Assembly: GCA_051294375.1 (NCBI GenBank)
Contig: CM119265.1
Coordinates: forward strand, 1,852,280 to 1,916,279
DNA: 64,000 bases
Reading direction: 5' to 3'
Source: Paraspadella gotoi
Lineage: Eukaryota; Chaetognatha
This document shows positions 10,519 to 23,114 of the stretch, one piece after another. Each line of letters begins with the position of its first letter. The first letter of the stretch is position 1. The translations under genes and the position numbers were made by a program. The notes under the pieces are model-generated. The model was not told the DNA's origin. It saw only the letters and a list, made by a program, of their open reading frames with translations, and did not search any database.

Positions 10519-10823
10519 CGCGAGAGTTTTATGAAGGAGAAAACGAGATCGGCTAAGGAAAGTTCGCCGATCTTTTCTTCATTTTTTTTTCGCGGGTGTT
10601 AGAAAAAAAAGGTTTAGATTTCATGCAATGGCTGTAAATTGTATAAAATGTAACATCGAAACATGTTGCATTAAAACATCAAACGTAATTCTATACAGTA
10701 GAAGTAAAAGAAAAGTAATCTCCCAAAAAATTTGAACGATTAAGATTAATGTATAAAGAGGAAAGCAGATCGTTGCTACGCAAACACGTGAATAATAAAG
10801 CTTAACAAAAAGTAGAATCAAAA

Positions 10824-11512
10824 TTCATATTATAAAATGTGGTATATACCCATTTTTTGTGACCAGAACTCGTTCCGAGAAAACTACTGGACCAAATTTA
10901 TTGAAATTTGGAATGAACGATCTCTATGTGAATAATAATAAAACTATCGAGGCGAATTTCAATATTTGACCGCTGAGCCGAGATATGGGCAACCCGGGGG
11001 GGTCACCCATGGGGGCAAAAAATGGTCAAAAATTTTTTTCAAATTTTTTAATTATTTTTATTTTGAACAGTTGCACAGACGTTTACTCTTCCACGTATTT
11101 ATTACCTCAAAAATATTTATTTACCTTAATTTTTAGCTTCATAAACATCAGCAGTTAAATCAGATTAGGAATAATTTGGGAAAATTGGAAGTAAAACAAT
11201 GAACCATGCATCTTCAACCATGCTTAATTATTGCAAATTTATCAATTTTAGTTCTAAAATGTTTTTTTCTTATGTTTAAAACGTCAATGCACTTGATGCT
11301 ACTATAAAATTTTGAAAAATGAAAAAAAATTTTTAGCATTTTTTGGCCCCCTAGCGGTCCACCCCCAGGGCCCTGAATCTCTTGTCAGGGGTTGAATATC
11401 AAGATTCGCCTCAATAGTTCCATTTATATAGTCATTAGCACTAAATGTAAAATTTCATTAAATTCGATCGGGTAGTTTGGTGGGAACAGATTCACACATT
11501 TTATAATATGAA
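10824..11512. mobile_element. Fold-back DNA element with about 200-bp imperfect inverted arms
   Basis: The left end ttcatattataaaatgtg at 10824 is exactly repeated inverted at 11495-11512. Homology continues inward for roughly 200 bp: aaactat-gaggcgaat-t-atatt is found on both arms, and a gggggcaaaaaatg / ggggccaaaaaatg block lies at the inner ends. The central 270 bp is AT-rich without coding capacity. This is typical of a non-autonomous fold-back or long-TIR MITE. I could not identify a clean target-site duplication. Confidence 0.8.
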
Positions 11513-11588
11513 GCCTTCTGTAGTAGATCACGAACAGGCTTGTACCTTTTTATATTTTTAAATAAAAAAAATTTATTTTTTATTTTTT

Positions 11589-11845
11589 AATTTTTGCTTA
11601 CGTCCATATTTATACATAGTACTCGCCATAAAAAATATCACAATTTTAATATGTTTTTTCTTATTTTTATTTCATTAAGTGGGTCAAAATCCTAAAAAAC
11701 TATTATAATTAACTTATAATTAAATTTTAGTAGGAAAAATATAGCTTTTTGAATTTTTGGCTAACTTAATGAAATAATTTTTGATTAAGACTTATATTTT
11801 CTTTTATCAACTTTTTATGTATAAATTTGGGCGTATGCGAAAATT
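11589..11845. mobile_element. Second imperfect palindromic element
   Basis: The two halves are inverted copies around about 11717. Left and right share tatttatacata, tttcattaagt and a cctaaaaaacta / caaaaagcta block, and the ends are tttttgcttacg versus ttttcgcatacg after reverse complementing. It lies 77 bp from the fold-back element at 10824-11512 but shares no sequence with it that I can see. Confidence 0.65.
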
Positions 11846-12492
11846 AATGTTCATGATCAACTATTCGAATTTTGATCTGCAACTTTCACTACGCCTTAGT
11901 GAATAATTATCCGTGCCTCGTGTCTACCCACTGGATTCTTGAACCGAATTGCTTAAACTTAAACTAAAAGAATTAACGTCAATCAATGAAAGTTGATGGG
12001 CCTGACGATACATACATCTATAAAAATGGATACAAAAACGAACAAACACAAGCTCGTAGGTGAAAGGAAAACAAATGTAAAAACGATAAAAACTATCCAA
12101 TAAATCTCGAATTAATAAACAAGATGACGATAAAAAAAAAATTGTTTAAAATATTTGGAGAAGAGACGAAACGAATTCAACTCAAACAAGTAAGCGACGG
12201 AGGAGTGCTTCGATTCACTGCATCAAAGACAAAGAGTCAATCAAGTATCAAGCCGAATCTTTCTTCCTCAAAAATAACTGCAATGTCACGAGAGATTATA
12301 AAAGGGGTAATCCTAGGGTCCTAAATATAACGGTATATTTAGCTGACCTCTTTCATTAATTATGAAAAGGGGCCCAAAGAAATTGGAAAACCGACTAGTT
12401 TGGAGGCGGCTAATTTGAGCAAAGATTTGATAACGCGCCCTTGGACCTTTAATCACCCCATCATTGAGGCGCCTCAAATTCCCATAACAACA

Positions 12493-15400
12493 TCAATGAA
12501 ACTTCCGCAAATGATCATTGACCTCAATTTCCCTCACGAAAGACGTCTCACAGAGTTTACATTTAAAGCTAAGCGCGAAATCGTCCCGCCCACGAATCCC
12601 GTGTTTTCTCTCCAAGTGAAAACGGGCGATGTCCACGTGACCGTATCGCTGACTACAATGGTTGCAGTCGTAGACGAGAAGAACGGCGTCCGAGTTGGCG
12701 CCGCCATCGACCTCTCGTTTGACGACGGTGTCGAGGGGAGTCGGCGTCGTCAGGGAAGCGACGCCGGATCGACGGGGCGTCAGCGGCGCCAGGGATGCGA
12801 CGCCGGAACGACCCGGCGCCGTAATCTTAGACGCTTCGGATTCGCGTTTGACGGCATCAAGCAGAGGACCGTAGACAGGATTGAAAGACGGCGCCTTCGT
12901 CGCAGGGCGGGAGGTGGATGTTCGATTGGAGGGCGCCGCCGCAGAGGACCCGGAAAAGGGCGCTGTGGAAGACGCGGTGGAAACCGGCGACGCCAAAATG
13001 CGAAAAGCGAGAGGAAAGTTAAAATTGGGCGACGACGATGTCGCGGATGAAATCGGCGGCCGATTTTGGTGACTCAATTGCGTCGGTGGAATTCCGAAGT
13101 CGGGATCGAAAGGTTCCGGTTTGATAGAAGTCGGAGGAGGAGGCGCCGGTGGATGACGCAGCTGTTGCTGTCGCTGCTGTTGTGCATGTTGCAGTCGATT
13201 CTGCGGTGGAGGCAACGTCTTCGTCTTAGTCGAAAGCGTTCCTTGGCAATTGTTTTTGGTTGGGAAGGAACGGGTGGCGACGACGAATGAAGGGGCCACC
13301 GTCGTGGATGGGGAACGCAAGAAATTTGCAGGGCGAAGTTGATGTGGTTGAGAATGATGTGGTTGAGGTTGAGAATGATGTGGTTGAGGTTGAGAATGAT
13401 GTGGGTGAGAATGATGTGGTTGAGGTTGAGAATGATGTGGGTGAGAATGATGTGGTTTAGGTTGAACCGGTTGAGTTGTGTTCAGATGTTGAGGTAAAGA
13501 ATGAGATTGCGAGGGTGGTGGATAATTAAAAGTTTGAGAATTCTTAGGAGTTGGTCGAGGATGAAGAGACTGGGATTGTTGAGGATAGAAAGGTGGATAA
13601 AATGGAGGATGAACTCCTTGATATGACGGGTGAAATTCATGCGGACGAAATGGCACCTCGTCCGAGACTTGACCGGGTAAAGAATGCTGGGGATACGGAA
13701 CCTCGTTCCGGAGTGGTTCCGTTTTGACGGCGACATTCGGCGGGGCTCGATGACTCGCGATATTTGGCACTTGAGTCGGCAAAGTGCTAAGGGGCAGTGA
13801 TTGCTGAGATTGAACGAGTTGCGGCGGGGCGGATCGATGCGCGGATGAAGTCGACGATCGCTGCTGCGTCGACGAAGACGATCGCAAAGGCGGAAGAGAT
13901 TTGGAAGATGATTTCGACGTCAGCGGCGGCGGCAGCGGCGCAGGGACTAAAGGGAACGGCGGCTGAAGCGACTGCGGCGGCGCCGGCTGCGACACTCCCA
14001 GCAGGCTCTCGGCGTCGAAGAGATTCGTCGATGGCGCCTCCACTTTGATGGGGATGGGGCGATGTCGGCGACGAGGAGGAAGTGGAGCGGGAGGAGCGAG
14101 TGGACCGTTGATAGAATTAAAAGCCGCGGGGGGTTGAGCAGCTTTGGATTGAGAAGCGATGGCGAATTGTTTGGCGACGGTATGATAAATATTGTTTGTG
14201 GGATGAGGAGCTATTGGATGATGAGGAGCTATTGGATGATGAGAAGCTATTGGATGATGAGGAGCTTTGGGAGGATGTGGGGCTTTAGGAGCAGGAGGAG
14301 CTATTGGAGGATGAGAAGCTTTTAGAGAATGAGGAACTTTTGGAGGATGAGGAGCTTTAGGAGAGCTAAGAGGTTGAGATGCTTTGTAGGAAGGTGGAGC
14401 GGTATTCGGAGTAGGAGCAGCGCAGGGAGTTGAAGCGGTGGAGGAATGATCGATGGACGACGTTCGTCCGAAAGATCGAAAGCGATTTTGTCGAGAAGTT
14501 TGATCGTCATCTCTTGACAGCAACGTCGTGGATTCTCGATCAACGCCGGAAAAGTCCGTCGATGGCGTCTCGCTCTTGACCTCGGTCGTCGTCGTCGGCG
14601 TTTCCGCCTCCGGAATGATCTCGGCGATTTCCGGCCGATAAGGGTGGACGAACTTGATCTTACAGCGATGCTTGGAGTGGAAGTGGTCGCGGAGGGCCAT
14701 GTCGTTGTGGCAGACATAGTCGCAGATGGTGCAGAGGTAGGGAGTCTTCAAGTGGACCTGTTGCTTGTGGCGTTCAAGGTCGCAGTTGGCGTAGTACCGT
14801 TTGGGACAAAGATCGCATTTCCAGTTGCGGAGTTTCTTGTGGACGAGATCCACGTGGGAAGAAATCGAGGAGGCGCTGCTGAAATCTTTGCCGCAAACGT
14901 AGCATCTGGGAGGAGGAACAATAATGGTGTGTATCTCTCTCTTTCTCACTCTCTCTCTCTCTCTCTCTCTCCCTCTCTCTCTCTCAAACACCCACCTGGT
15001 CGCGATGAACCCGTCGTGCGAAACCGCATGCATCTTCAAAGTCTCGTTGTCCTCGAACTCTTTCCCGCAGTAGCAACAGATCCAAGGGTCCGGAGGTCGG
15101 ACGCTGCCGTCTGTGTTGTGGCCGAGGCGGCCGTCGGGGCTGTCGTCGGGCACGCGGTTGGCGACAGAGATGGTGACGAAGGAGGTGCGGGTGGCGGCGT
15201 CGTTTGGCGGGAAGGGAGAGAGTTCCGTGTCTCTGGAAAAGGTGGAGGCCCGAAGGTTAACAGCTTAACTTGGTTAATAAGGTTAACAGGTTACAGTTTT
15301 GATCCACTACGTCAACTTTTTTATAAATTCCTCACCCGAGTATGTTGTTCAAGAAGTCGTCTTCCCCAAAGTCTGCGGCGATGACTCTCGACGCCAACTC

Positions 15401-16997
15401 CGTCTCCTGTGAAAAATTGGTTTGATCAATCCCAATTCAATCAATCAATGCCAAGTAAATCTCATTTGCATATTTTAGTAAATTATTGACATACAGTGTA
15501 GTATCATAAATTAGTATTTTATTTTAAATTAATGATAAACTATTGATTATCTATGGTAAAATATTATATAATCATCATAATACATCAACGATTAAGTTTA
15601 TTTTAAACTAGTGTTTCCGTGATTCTTGGTTCTCATACCTCCTTCCAATCTTCCATCTTTTCCGGCGTCTTTTTTCGGCGCTTCGTCCGACTGTCAGACG
15701 ACGATGACGACGACGAGCGGCGCTTTTTCTTTTTCGGTGTCGTCGCCGCTTCCTGAGATTCTGTTCAAAGAATCGATCGGTTAATTCTAATTATTTTTGG
15801 TGTCACACTAAAGGATCAATTATGGCAGCAAACATGAAGAAAGCGGAAAAATCCCCATCAGTGAGACTGAAATTTTTCCAAAAAAGCAACTTGGGATGAG
15901 CGTTGGAAACCAACCTCACCTGTAATTGAGAGCGCATCGTTTATTCTTCGGTCAATTGCGTCACAGTCTCCATTTTCATCGTCGCGATCCTTTTTCTCTC
16001 CATCAACCGCCGCTGCCTCAGCCGCCGCCGCCCCTCCAGCCTTATCCTTTTCGACGACGGCTTCGATAATTTTGTCGATCTCCTCCAAAGAACAGAGATT
16101 CCGCAGTGCCGGGTTCTTAGAGGGGGAAACCATGAGGTACTGCGGAACCCCGTTCATCGGGATTGCAGCGGATTGTTGGGTAACAACCTCTTCGATGCTT
16201 GCGTCAACGGGGTCCTTGGAGGACAGCGGCGGCGTCATGGGAGTGACGACGGGAGTGATGATGGGCGGAATGTCGGAGGAGAAGGTGGGCGCCGTATTTT
16301 GTTTCTCGGGCGAGCCGGGGTCGATGGAACCGGAGCCATCTAACGGTGATGGACCGTCGATGGCGACGACTTGAGACGAATTTAAGTTCGACTCCGAAGA
16401 ATCATTCGGTTTTAAAACGATGGAAGAAGGTAAACATTTGGTTTCCGACGAATCAATCGCATTCATCGAAGCGAAAGAGACATTCAACGCGACAGTAGCG
16501 CCGTCCAGCGACGATCGAGTGCTGTCTAAAGGCGAAGCGGAGCCACTCATTGGAGAGGTCGACAAAGAGCATCCGTTATCCGGCGTTGCGGCTCCGTTAA
16601 CCGGTGATGTGGGTGGGTTAATCGTTGAGACGGAACTGTTAACTGCCATGGATGATGACCCATCAACTGGCGAAACATTTTCCCCCCGAGACGAAACGCG
16701 ATCCGCTGAATTTCCTTTTAGTTCTGAGAAGAATTCCGCCGGCAAGAAAAAGTCGCGCTCCGGAACCGAGGACGCGTTGACGTCAACGGAAACGGCCGTG
16801 ACGGAGGCGGCGCCGAGAGACGGCGACGGCAAAAATAGAGTATCCGGCGGCAAAGAAGAACGACTCACTTCCGAGGGACAAAGGGGAAACGACGTCGGAT
16901 TAAGGTGTGGCGGAGTCGGCGGCGGCAATGCCATCTTAGCGGCGTCGATGGCGCCAATAGAGGAATCCGCGCGACGGGGATCGTCGAGGGATCCCAT
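12493..16997 (-). CDS. C2H2 zinc-finger protein A (six fingers, Pro/His-rich)
   Basis: Five exons with consistent phases: 16997-15920, 15760-15639, 15406-15336, 15232-14996 and 14905-12493, 1306 residues. Exon 1 (1-359) is Ser/Pro/Asp-rich and disordered. Exon 2 holds a basic PKKKKRR, a likely nuclear signal, and SSSSSSSDSRTKRRKK. Fingers cluster at about 478-590 (CCYCGKEF, CYVCGKDF, CDLCPKRY, CTICDYVC) and two more end the protein (CNHCSQRYGHVDIARFH and CKLCETSFVREIEVNDH). Between them are some 650 Pro/Ser/His-rich residues with PHHPIA and SHPHHSQPQ repeats. This is probably a nuclear DNA- or RNA-binding protein. It is a paralogue of zinc-finger gene B (37254-40879). I chose the start MGSLDDPRR; an in-frame ATG at 17108 would add 37 residues. 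The last intron (90 nt) is in frame without stops. I do not recognise a named orthologue. Confidence 0.88.
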
Positions 16998-17245
16998 CGG
17001 CGAAGGGGAAAAGATCAAAACATGGTTGATGAAGGTCGTGGATGGAGATGAGAAATTGAAGATTCCCAGAGAGGGAAACTTACATTTTTGTATTGTTTTG
17101 AATGACAAGGCTCTGAAGATTTTTTCTGATAGAATGAGAACATTGTAACGAATAAAAAATTATAATAAATACGCAACGAAATATTAACTCGCAGTTCGAA
17201 GAGAGACGAAACAAAACAAAACAAAACAAAACAAAAGGCGACCCG

Positions 17246-17843
17246 TCACTTCCACCTCCTCTTCTCTTTGACGAACAACTTGAAAGAAGTCCAAAGCACT
17301 CGCCAATTTCTCAAGTACCACCCCTTCATGTAACGGAGATGTTCTTCGCGATGTCGACGCAAAAAGTCTCGATAAAAGACGCTCATCTCCTCCGGCGTCA
17401 CCATGGCGCCGTCCTGCCGCTCCCGCTGCGCCGCGCGGATGGAATCGCGAACGAACTCTTCGCGCGCCGCGAAAAAGTCGGCGTTGCGGCGTCGCCAGAA
17501 CTCATGATTCCACGAAGCGGAGTCGGTCACGGCGAGTCTGGACAGAAATTGGAAGAATTTTTTGGTGCTTCGAAGCTCAATAATCGATTCATTTAATTCG
17601 AATAAAAAACACTGCATTGCACCCAAAATACGAAACTCACCTGTACTTCTTCCGCGCCAAAGATTCCCCTTCCTCCTCCGGAACGTGAACTGGGCGGATG
17701 TGAGATACTTTGTCCGGCGGGCCAGTCCAGTCCCTACCGGATTTCACCACGTACGGCGGAACTTTGTTCGGATCAGTCACGTACGATTTTCGAAAAGGGC
17801 GGAGTTGAGGAGTTGGGAGTTTGCGAAAGATATAATAGATCAT
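17246..17843 (-). CDS. COA8: Cytochrome c oxidase assembly factor 8
   Basis: Two exons, 17843-17641 and 17537-17246, split in phase 2, 164 residues. The basic start MIYYIFRKLPTPQLRPFRKS fits mitochondrial targeting. PPYVVKSGRDWTGPPDKVSHIRP corresponds to the family's Pro-rich N-terminal block. Exon 2 has the conserved WNHEFW, then EEMSVFYRDFL and the C-terminal HLRYMKGWYLRNW. COA8 (also APOPT1) is a matrix protein that supports complex IV assembly and protects it from oxidative stress. It lies 248 bp upstream of zinc-finger gene A and 272 bp downstream of DHX38, all in one direction. SURF1, a second complex IV factor, is 7 kb away. Confidence 0.9.
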
Positions 17844-18115
17844 CGTAACGAGTTTATGTAGAAATGTTCAATTTTCAAATAAATTTTCAAAGTCATAATT
17901 GAGGCTGAAAAAGTAGATTTTATATCGCATCAACAGTCAAAACATCAGGAATTGTATTCATTCGTTTGACAACAACAATCATCGAGTTTAAGCTGAACAT
18001 TTGCGTCTTTTCGGGTAAAACCGAAATAAAAAAAGACAAAAAAATGATAACTAACTTGAATAAATCCAATAGTCAAAGACTAACGAATAAAAAAGCCCCC
18101 CCCCAACCCACTTTC

Positions 18116-21100
18116 TCACAGCCCGAATCTGGCGGGCGTTCTCCTCGGCGTGTTCCCGCCCGTCTTAGGCCTGAGCCCCGGCGTGGCGATGGCCGTCTTC
18201 CTCACCGAAGCCAATCTTCTCTCCCTCTCCACCTCCGTCGCTCTCCTCTCCATCTCCTCCACCGCCTTCTCCATTTCTTCCTCCATGTGTCTCATGTGAT
18301 TCTCCGCCTTCTTCCTCTTGTCGACGGCGGAGCCTTTGCTCTCCTTCACGGAATAGAACATCGGACCCAACTCGGCGAGCCATTCCCCTTCCACCGCCGT
18401 CACGCATTGCATGTATTCCTTGATGGTCATGACGAGCTCGTGGTAGACCACGTAGTCGGGCGTGTAGCCCATGCCGAAGAGAGACGAGGTCGGGTGTACG
18501 TGACAGGGCATCCCCGTCCGGGCGTTCACGTACTCGCCCAGGCCCTTGAGTCGGGCGGCTTGGTGAAAGTAAGCCGAGCAAATGCATTTGCGCACGACGT
18601 CCCAGTCCGTGCCGCAAGAGACGAGAGCCAATTTCTGTTGATCCATGATCTCGCGAAGCTGCTGCCGCACCTCGCGAACTTTACGCAACGCCTTGATGTG
18701 CATAAAGTGCTGCGTCGTCCAGGAAGAAGAGTATTTGTTCATTCGCCATTGTTGATAGACGTGAAGGAAGGTGAGATGATCCGACTCTGGGACGGCGAAC
18801 TTTTCCCTCGCCGCGTCGGATTCGTCCTCGCGACCTTTGGGCCGGAAGAAGATGGCGGGAACGGACAGCATGGAAACGATGGTTAACACCTCTTCTGAAC
18901 ACTTCATGTCCACGGAGATGATGAGCATCTTGGAGAGAGGAGGGTCTAGCGGAAACTCGACCATTTGCCGACCGAGGCGAGTCAGCATGCCGGTGTTGTC
19001 CAGGGCGCCCAAGACCCACAACTGGTACATCGAGTTCAGTATATTGTCCTGCGGCGGCGGATCCATAAAGTGAAAGTGCAGCAGCTCCTGAACGCCCAGC
19101 GACTTGAGCAATAACACCACGTTGGCCAGATTGGTCCGCTGGATTTCGGGAACGTTGGTGCGCAGCATCTCGTGGCGATACTGACGCTCCGTGTAGAGAC
19201 GAAAGGCGGTGCCGGGTCCTGTCCTGCCGGCGCGGCCCGACCGCTGATTGGCGTTGGCCTGCGAGATAGGATAGATGGAGAGAGCGTCCATTCCGACGCG
19301 AGAGTTGAAGACTTTGAGTTTGCAATATCCAGCGTCGATGACGTACATGATTCCGTCAACCGTCAACGACGTCTCCGCGATGTTGGTGGCCACGACGCAT
19401 TTGCGAACTCCGTCGGGCGCCTTGGCGAAGATCTTCGCCTGCAGATCCGACGGCAACTGAGAGTACATGGGCAGCACGGCCAAGGGCGGAGCGTCGTCCA
19501 GCTCGCCTAATCTCTCCACGATCAACTCGCAGGTGACCTCTATGTCCTCTTGACCCGGCATGAAGGCCAGGATGTCTCCGTCATCCATGCCCAGATGTAC
19601 TTGGATGGCCTGCTTGACGGCCGCGTCCACGTAGTCCTCCACCGAGCTCTTGCTGTAGAGCACGTCCACGGGAAACGTTCGTCCGGGGATGGTGAAGACG
19701 GGAACGTCGCCGAAGAAGGAAGAGAACTTCCCCGCGTCCATCGTGGCCGAAGTGACGATGAGTTTGAGATCTTGACGTCGCCCGATGACGTCCCGAAGGA
19801 GACCGAAGAGGACGTCCGTGTTGAGGGAGCGTTCGTGGGCTTCGTCCATGATGATGGCAGAGTAGTTATCGAGGTCGTTCTCTCGGAGAGACTCTCGAAG
19901 GAGAATCCCGTCGGTCATGTACTTGATGATGGTCTTGGGCGAAGTGCAATCCTCGAATCGGATCGAGTATCCCACGTCGCTGCCGAGTTCAACGTCCATC
20001 TCTTCGGAGACGCGCTTGGCGACGCTCATGGCGGCGACGCGACGGGGTTGGGTGCAGCCGACCACGCCGAAAGTGGTGTAGCCGTCTTCGTGGAGATACT
20101 GGAGTTGTTGGGAAGAAAAAACAAAGAATCAAATATTTTAGAACGAGTTTTATTTTTTGCTTTTATGGCATTTATCTATTAAAATACTGTGGCAGCAAGA
20201 CTTAAAGCTGCCTCACTGCTGTCCGTCCTCAGCCTCGTCTCAATGGCTGAGCAGGCTAAATCATCTCATTCCATCCGTGCGTCCCGGGTTCAATCCCTGG
20301 GTATCCCGGTTCTGGCTTAAATGTGACGGTGCCGGTATAAACATGCCAGTGACAGGAGGCGGTCACTGAGGGTCCGCAGCCCCTACGCCAGTTGGTGAGA
20401 TACCCCGCGCCCCGGGTATCACAGGCTATCCTCCCGTTGCCATAATACATCATTTATCCATTTCTTTATAAATTATCTCATAATTTCATTAATAATCTAT
20501 TTATGTATCTATCGGCTATAATCCATTTTGAAATTGTCATTTATCTATTATAATCTATCGAATCATCGGTCAATCATCGGTCATCGATTTCGTCATTAAT
20601 TTAATATTTTCAACGACATATTTGATTATATCTTTCAGGCCATCCTTCGCCACGCGCCACGCCCCCAAACCTGCGTCAACTGCGTCGTCTTTCCGCTCCC
20701 CGTCTCTCCGACGATGATGACGATGTTGTTCTCGCGAATCAAACGCAGCAGCTCCTGCCGCACGGCGTAGATGGGCAGGTACTGTCGCTGCTGCGCGATG
20801 GTCTTCTCCTTGGCGAAGTCGGAGACGGCCTCCGTCTTTTCCTTGAGGTGATCGGCGAACTTCTGATCCGCTTTGAAGTCTTCGCCGCTTTCGTCCTCGT
20901 CGACTTCGCCAGCGTCCTTCTTGTCCGGGATGCCCATGATGTTGCCTTAAAAGGAGAGAGAGAGAAAAGGGGTAAGGATCCGTAATTAATTAATTAATAC
21001 GGCTCAAAATAAATTATTAAAACGACTGTTACAACCAATATAAAAATTATCCATTCTATAAGCTATTTAGCCCCTGACTGTGGACAGGCTATATAGTGGT

Positions 21101-23079
21101 TTAAGGCCTCCATCACAATATGAGATGAGCGATCTTTATTAAGGAAAAAATAAAATTAAAAAGTTTCGACAAAGGACAAACGCTTAATTCGGACAAACTA
21201 AGTAATTAGCTTGTAAAAGAGACAGAGGCCTGAACCCTGATAGTTTCGCCAATTGTTGTACCAATTTCAAAAGCTAAGAAAAAACAGCCCTCCAAGGCCG
21301 CCCCCCTTCCTCTTACCCAATTTAGATCCGGCCAATTCCCAATCCTTATTTTGCGCCTTCAACTTCTCCTTCTGCTCACGCCGCGTCCTGACGACGGCGC
21401 TGCCCTTCCGCGAGATGACGGCCATGTCCGAGGTGGAGTCCTTGACCGGCACCACCGGTTCCGCCTGTTTGGTGAAGGCGATGCGACCGTCGAGGAAGGG
21501 CGGCGCGATGTTGTGGACGAGGAGGTGGACTTTGTCTGAGGGAGGGTATTAGAGGGGTTAGAGGGTTAGAGGGTTCCAATTTAAAATATTTTAAGAAAGC
21601 TTTAGGAACGACATATCCCAAAATCAATTCGTAAAACATAATACGTAACTGAGCTTAAAAACGTGCATATTAGCCTAGATCTTTATTTCTTTTTTTCTTT
21701 TCCATACATCATCAAACAATCACCATCATTTCTCGTTTCTCACTTTCATTATCAATTTATTTAAATTCATTCATTCATTCTTCATTTTTTTCTAATTCTC
21801 CTTTTCTTTTCCTTTCCTCTTCCTTTCCTCTCCCTCTTCTTTCCTTTTCCTCTTCTTTCCTTTCCTCTTCTTTCCTCTTCTTCTTTTTCTTTTCTCTCCT
21901 CCCTCCTCCACTCCCCCTTTTCTTTTCTCCCTCCTTCCCCCCCCCGCCTCCCCCCTCACTCACCCTGCTCCTCCTCCTCGAAATCCGTATCGACGTTAAT
22001 CAACCTGACGACGTCGGAGCGAATCATCCGGTTCTTCTCCCACTTTTCGTTGTCCGCGTTGATGTCCCTCTGTCTGGCGGACATCCTCTTCTTCTTCCTC
22101 AACTCGGCCGCCAACTCCTTCTTCCTCGTCCACGTCTCTCCGACGCCGGCGAAGGGATTCTTCTCGTCGTCGTATCCTTCGTCGAGTCCGTACCACTCGC
22201 GATCGAGTCTCTTCTGTTCCTCGTCCCACTCGACCTTCTCGTCTCCGTCTCTGTACGGCATTTCCGGCGGCGCCTCTCCTCCGCCCGGCGTCTCTTTCGG
22301 CGTGTACTTGGTGCTGCGTTTCGCGTCGGCCCATTCGTTGTACTGATGAGACGGCGTCGGCGCCGGAGTTTGATTCTGTCGCCATCCGCGTTCCGTTCGA
22401 TCGCGCGTTCGATCCACGCGTCCGGAAGAGGAAGAAGCGCTTCCCCGACGATCCCCGGCGTCGCCAAAGTCGCGCGCTACGCTGCCGCTGCGCGAACCGG
22501 GGCCGCCGTGGACGCTAGGGGTCGGCAAATCCCAGGTGGAGGCGCTGCGGGCGGAGGAACCCGACGAATCGTCGTCGTCGTCTTCCCAATTTGTGTTAGA
22601 GGGCGTGTCTCGCGACGACGCCTCTCCTCGAGAATCGCGCCGCGGCGTCGCGTCTCCGGCGTCGCGGTATCGTTCGCTGCGCGGAGTCTCGTCCCATTGA
22701 CGTTCGACGCGTGAGGATCGTTCGCTTCGATCGCCGTTGGACGAAGGACGATCGCCGTTAGAACCCCTATCTCTCCTCTCGCTCTTCCTCTCTTTCTTCT
22801 CCCTCTTCCTCCTCCTCCTCGTCTCCTCATCCTCGTCTCGTCTTTTCTTTCCTCCTTTCTCCTTCTCAGTCGCGGCGAAGACTCCTCTCTCCTCCCGACT
22901 TCGTTTTCGATCGTCGATTCGTTGACGGACGCTCGGGGACACGCCCCCCGGGTGAGAGGGCGTCTCTACTCGCGGGGGACGGAAGTGGCGATCGCGCGGG
23001 GCTTTGAAAAGGCGGGAGGAGTCGTCCGCGCGTGGGGTCGGTGGGCGGAGGTCCTGGGAAATAGGGAAAATAGAAGAGA

Positions 23080-23114
<35 letters not shown>

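Larger units (their letters stand above)
10519..12492. other. Spacer between zinc-finger gene A and SURF1
   Basis: No convincing open frame on either strand. It is AT-rich and dominated by two inverted-repeat elements, listed separately. The 11850-12490 part should contain the 3' UTR of zinc-finger gene A, but no repeat or RNA gene is recognised there. Confidence 0.7.

Noticed and set aside
12400-13050. Plus-strand 216-codon Arg-rich frame
   Set aside because: Antisense of the last exon of zinc-finger gene A, whose C2H2 motifs read on the minus strand.
16420-17148. Plus-strand 242-codon frame
   Set aside because: Antisense of exon 1 of zinc-finger gene A. Exon 1 is low complexity, but its frame and phase join the following exons.
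20187-20330. Functional tRNA gene
   Set aside because: A and B boxes are present but no cloverleaf with acceptor stem can be formed, and a second copy plus a SINE tail show it is a retroelement head.
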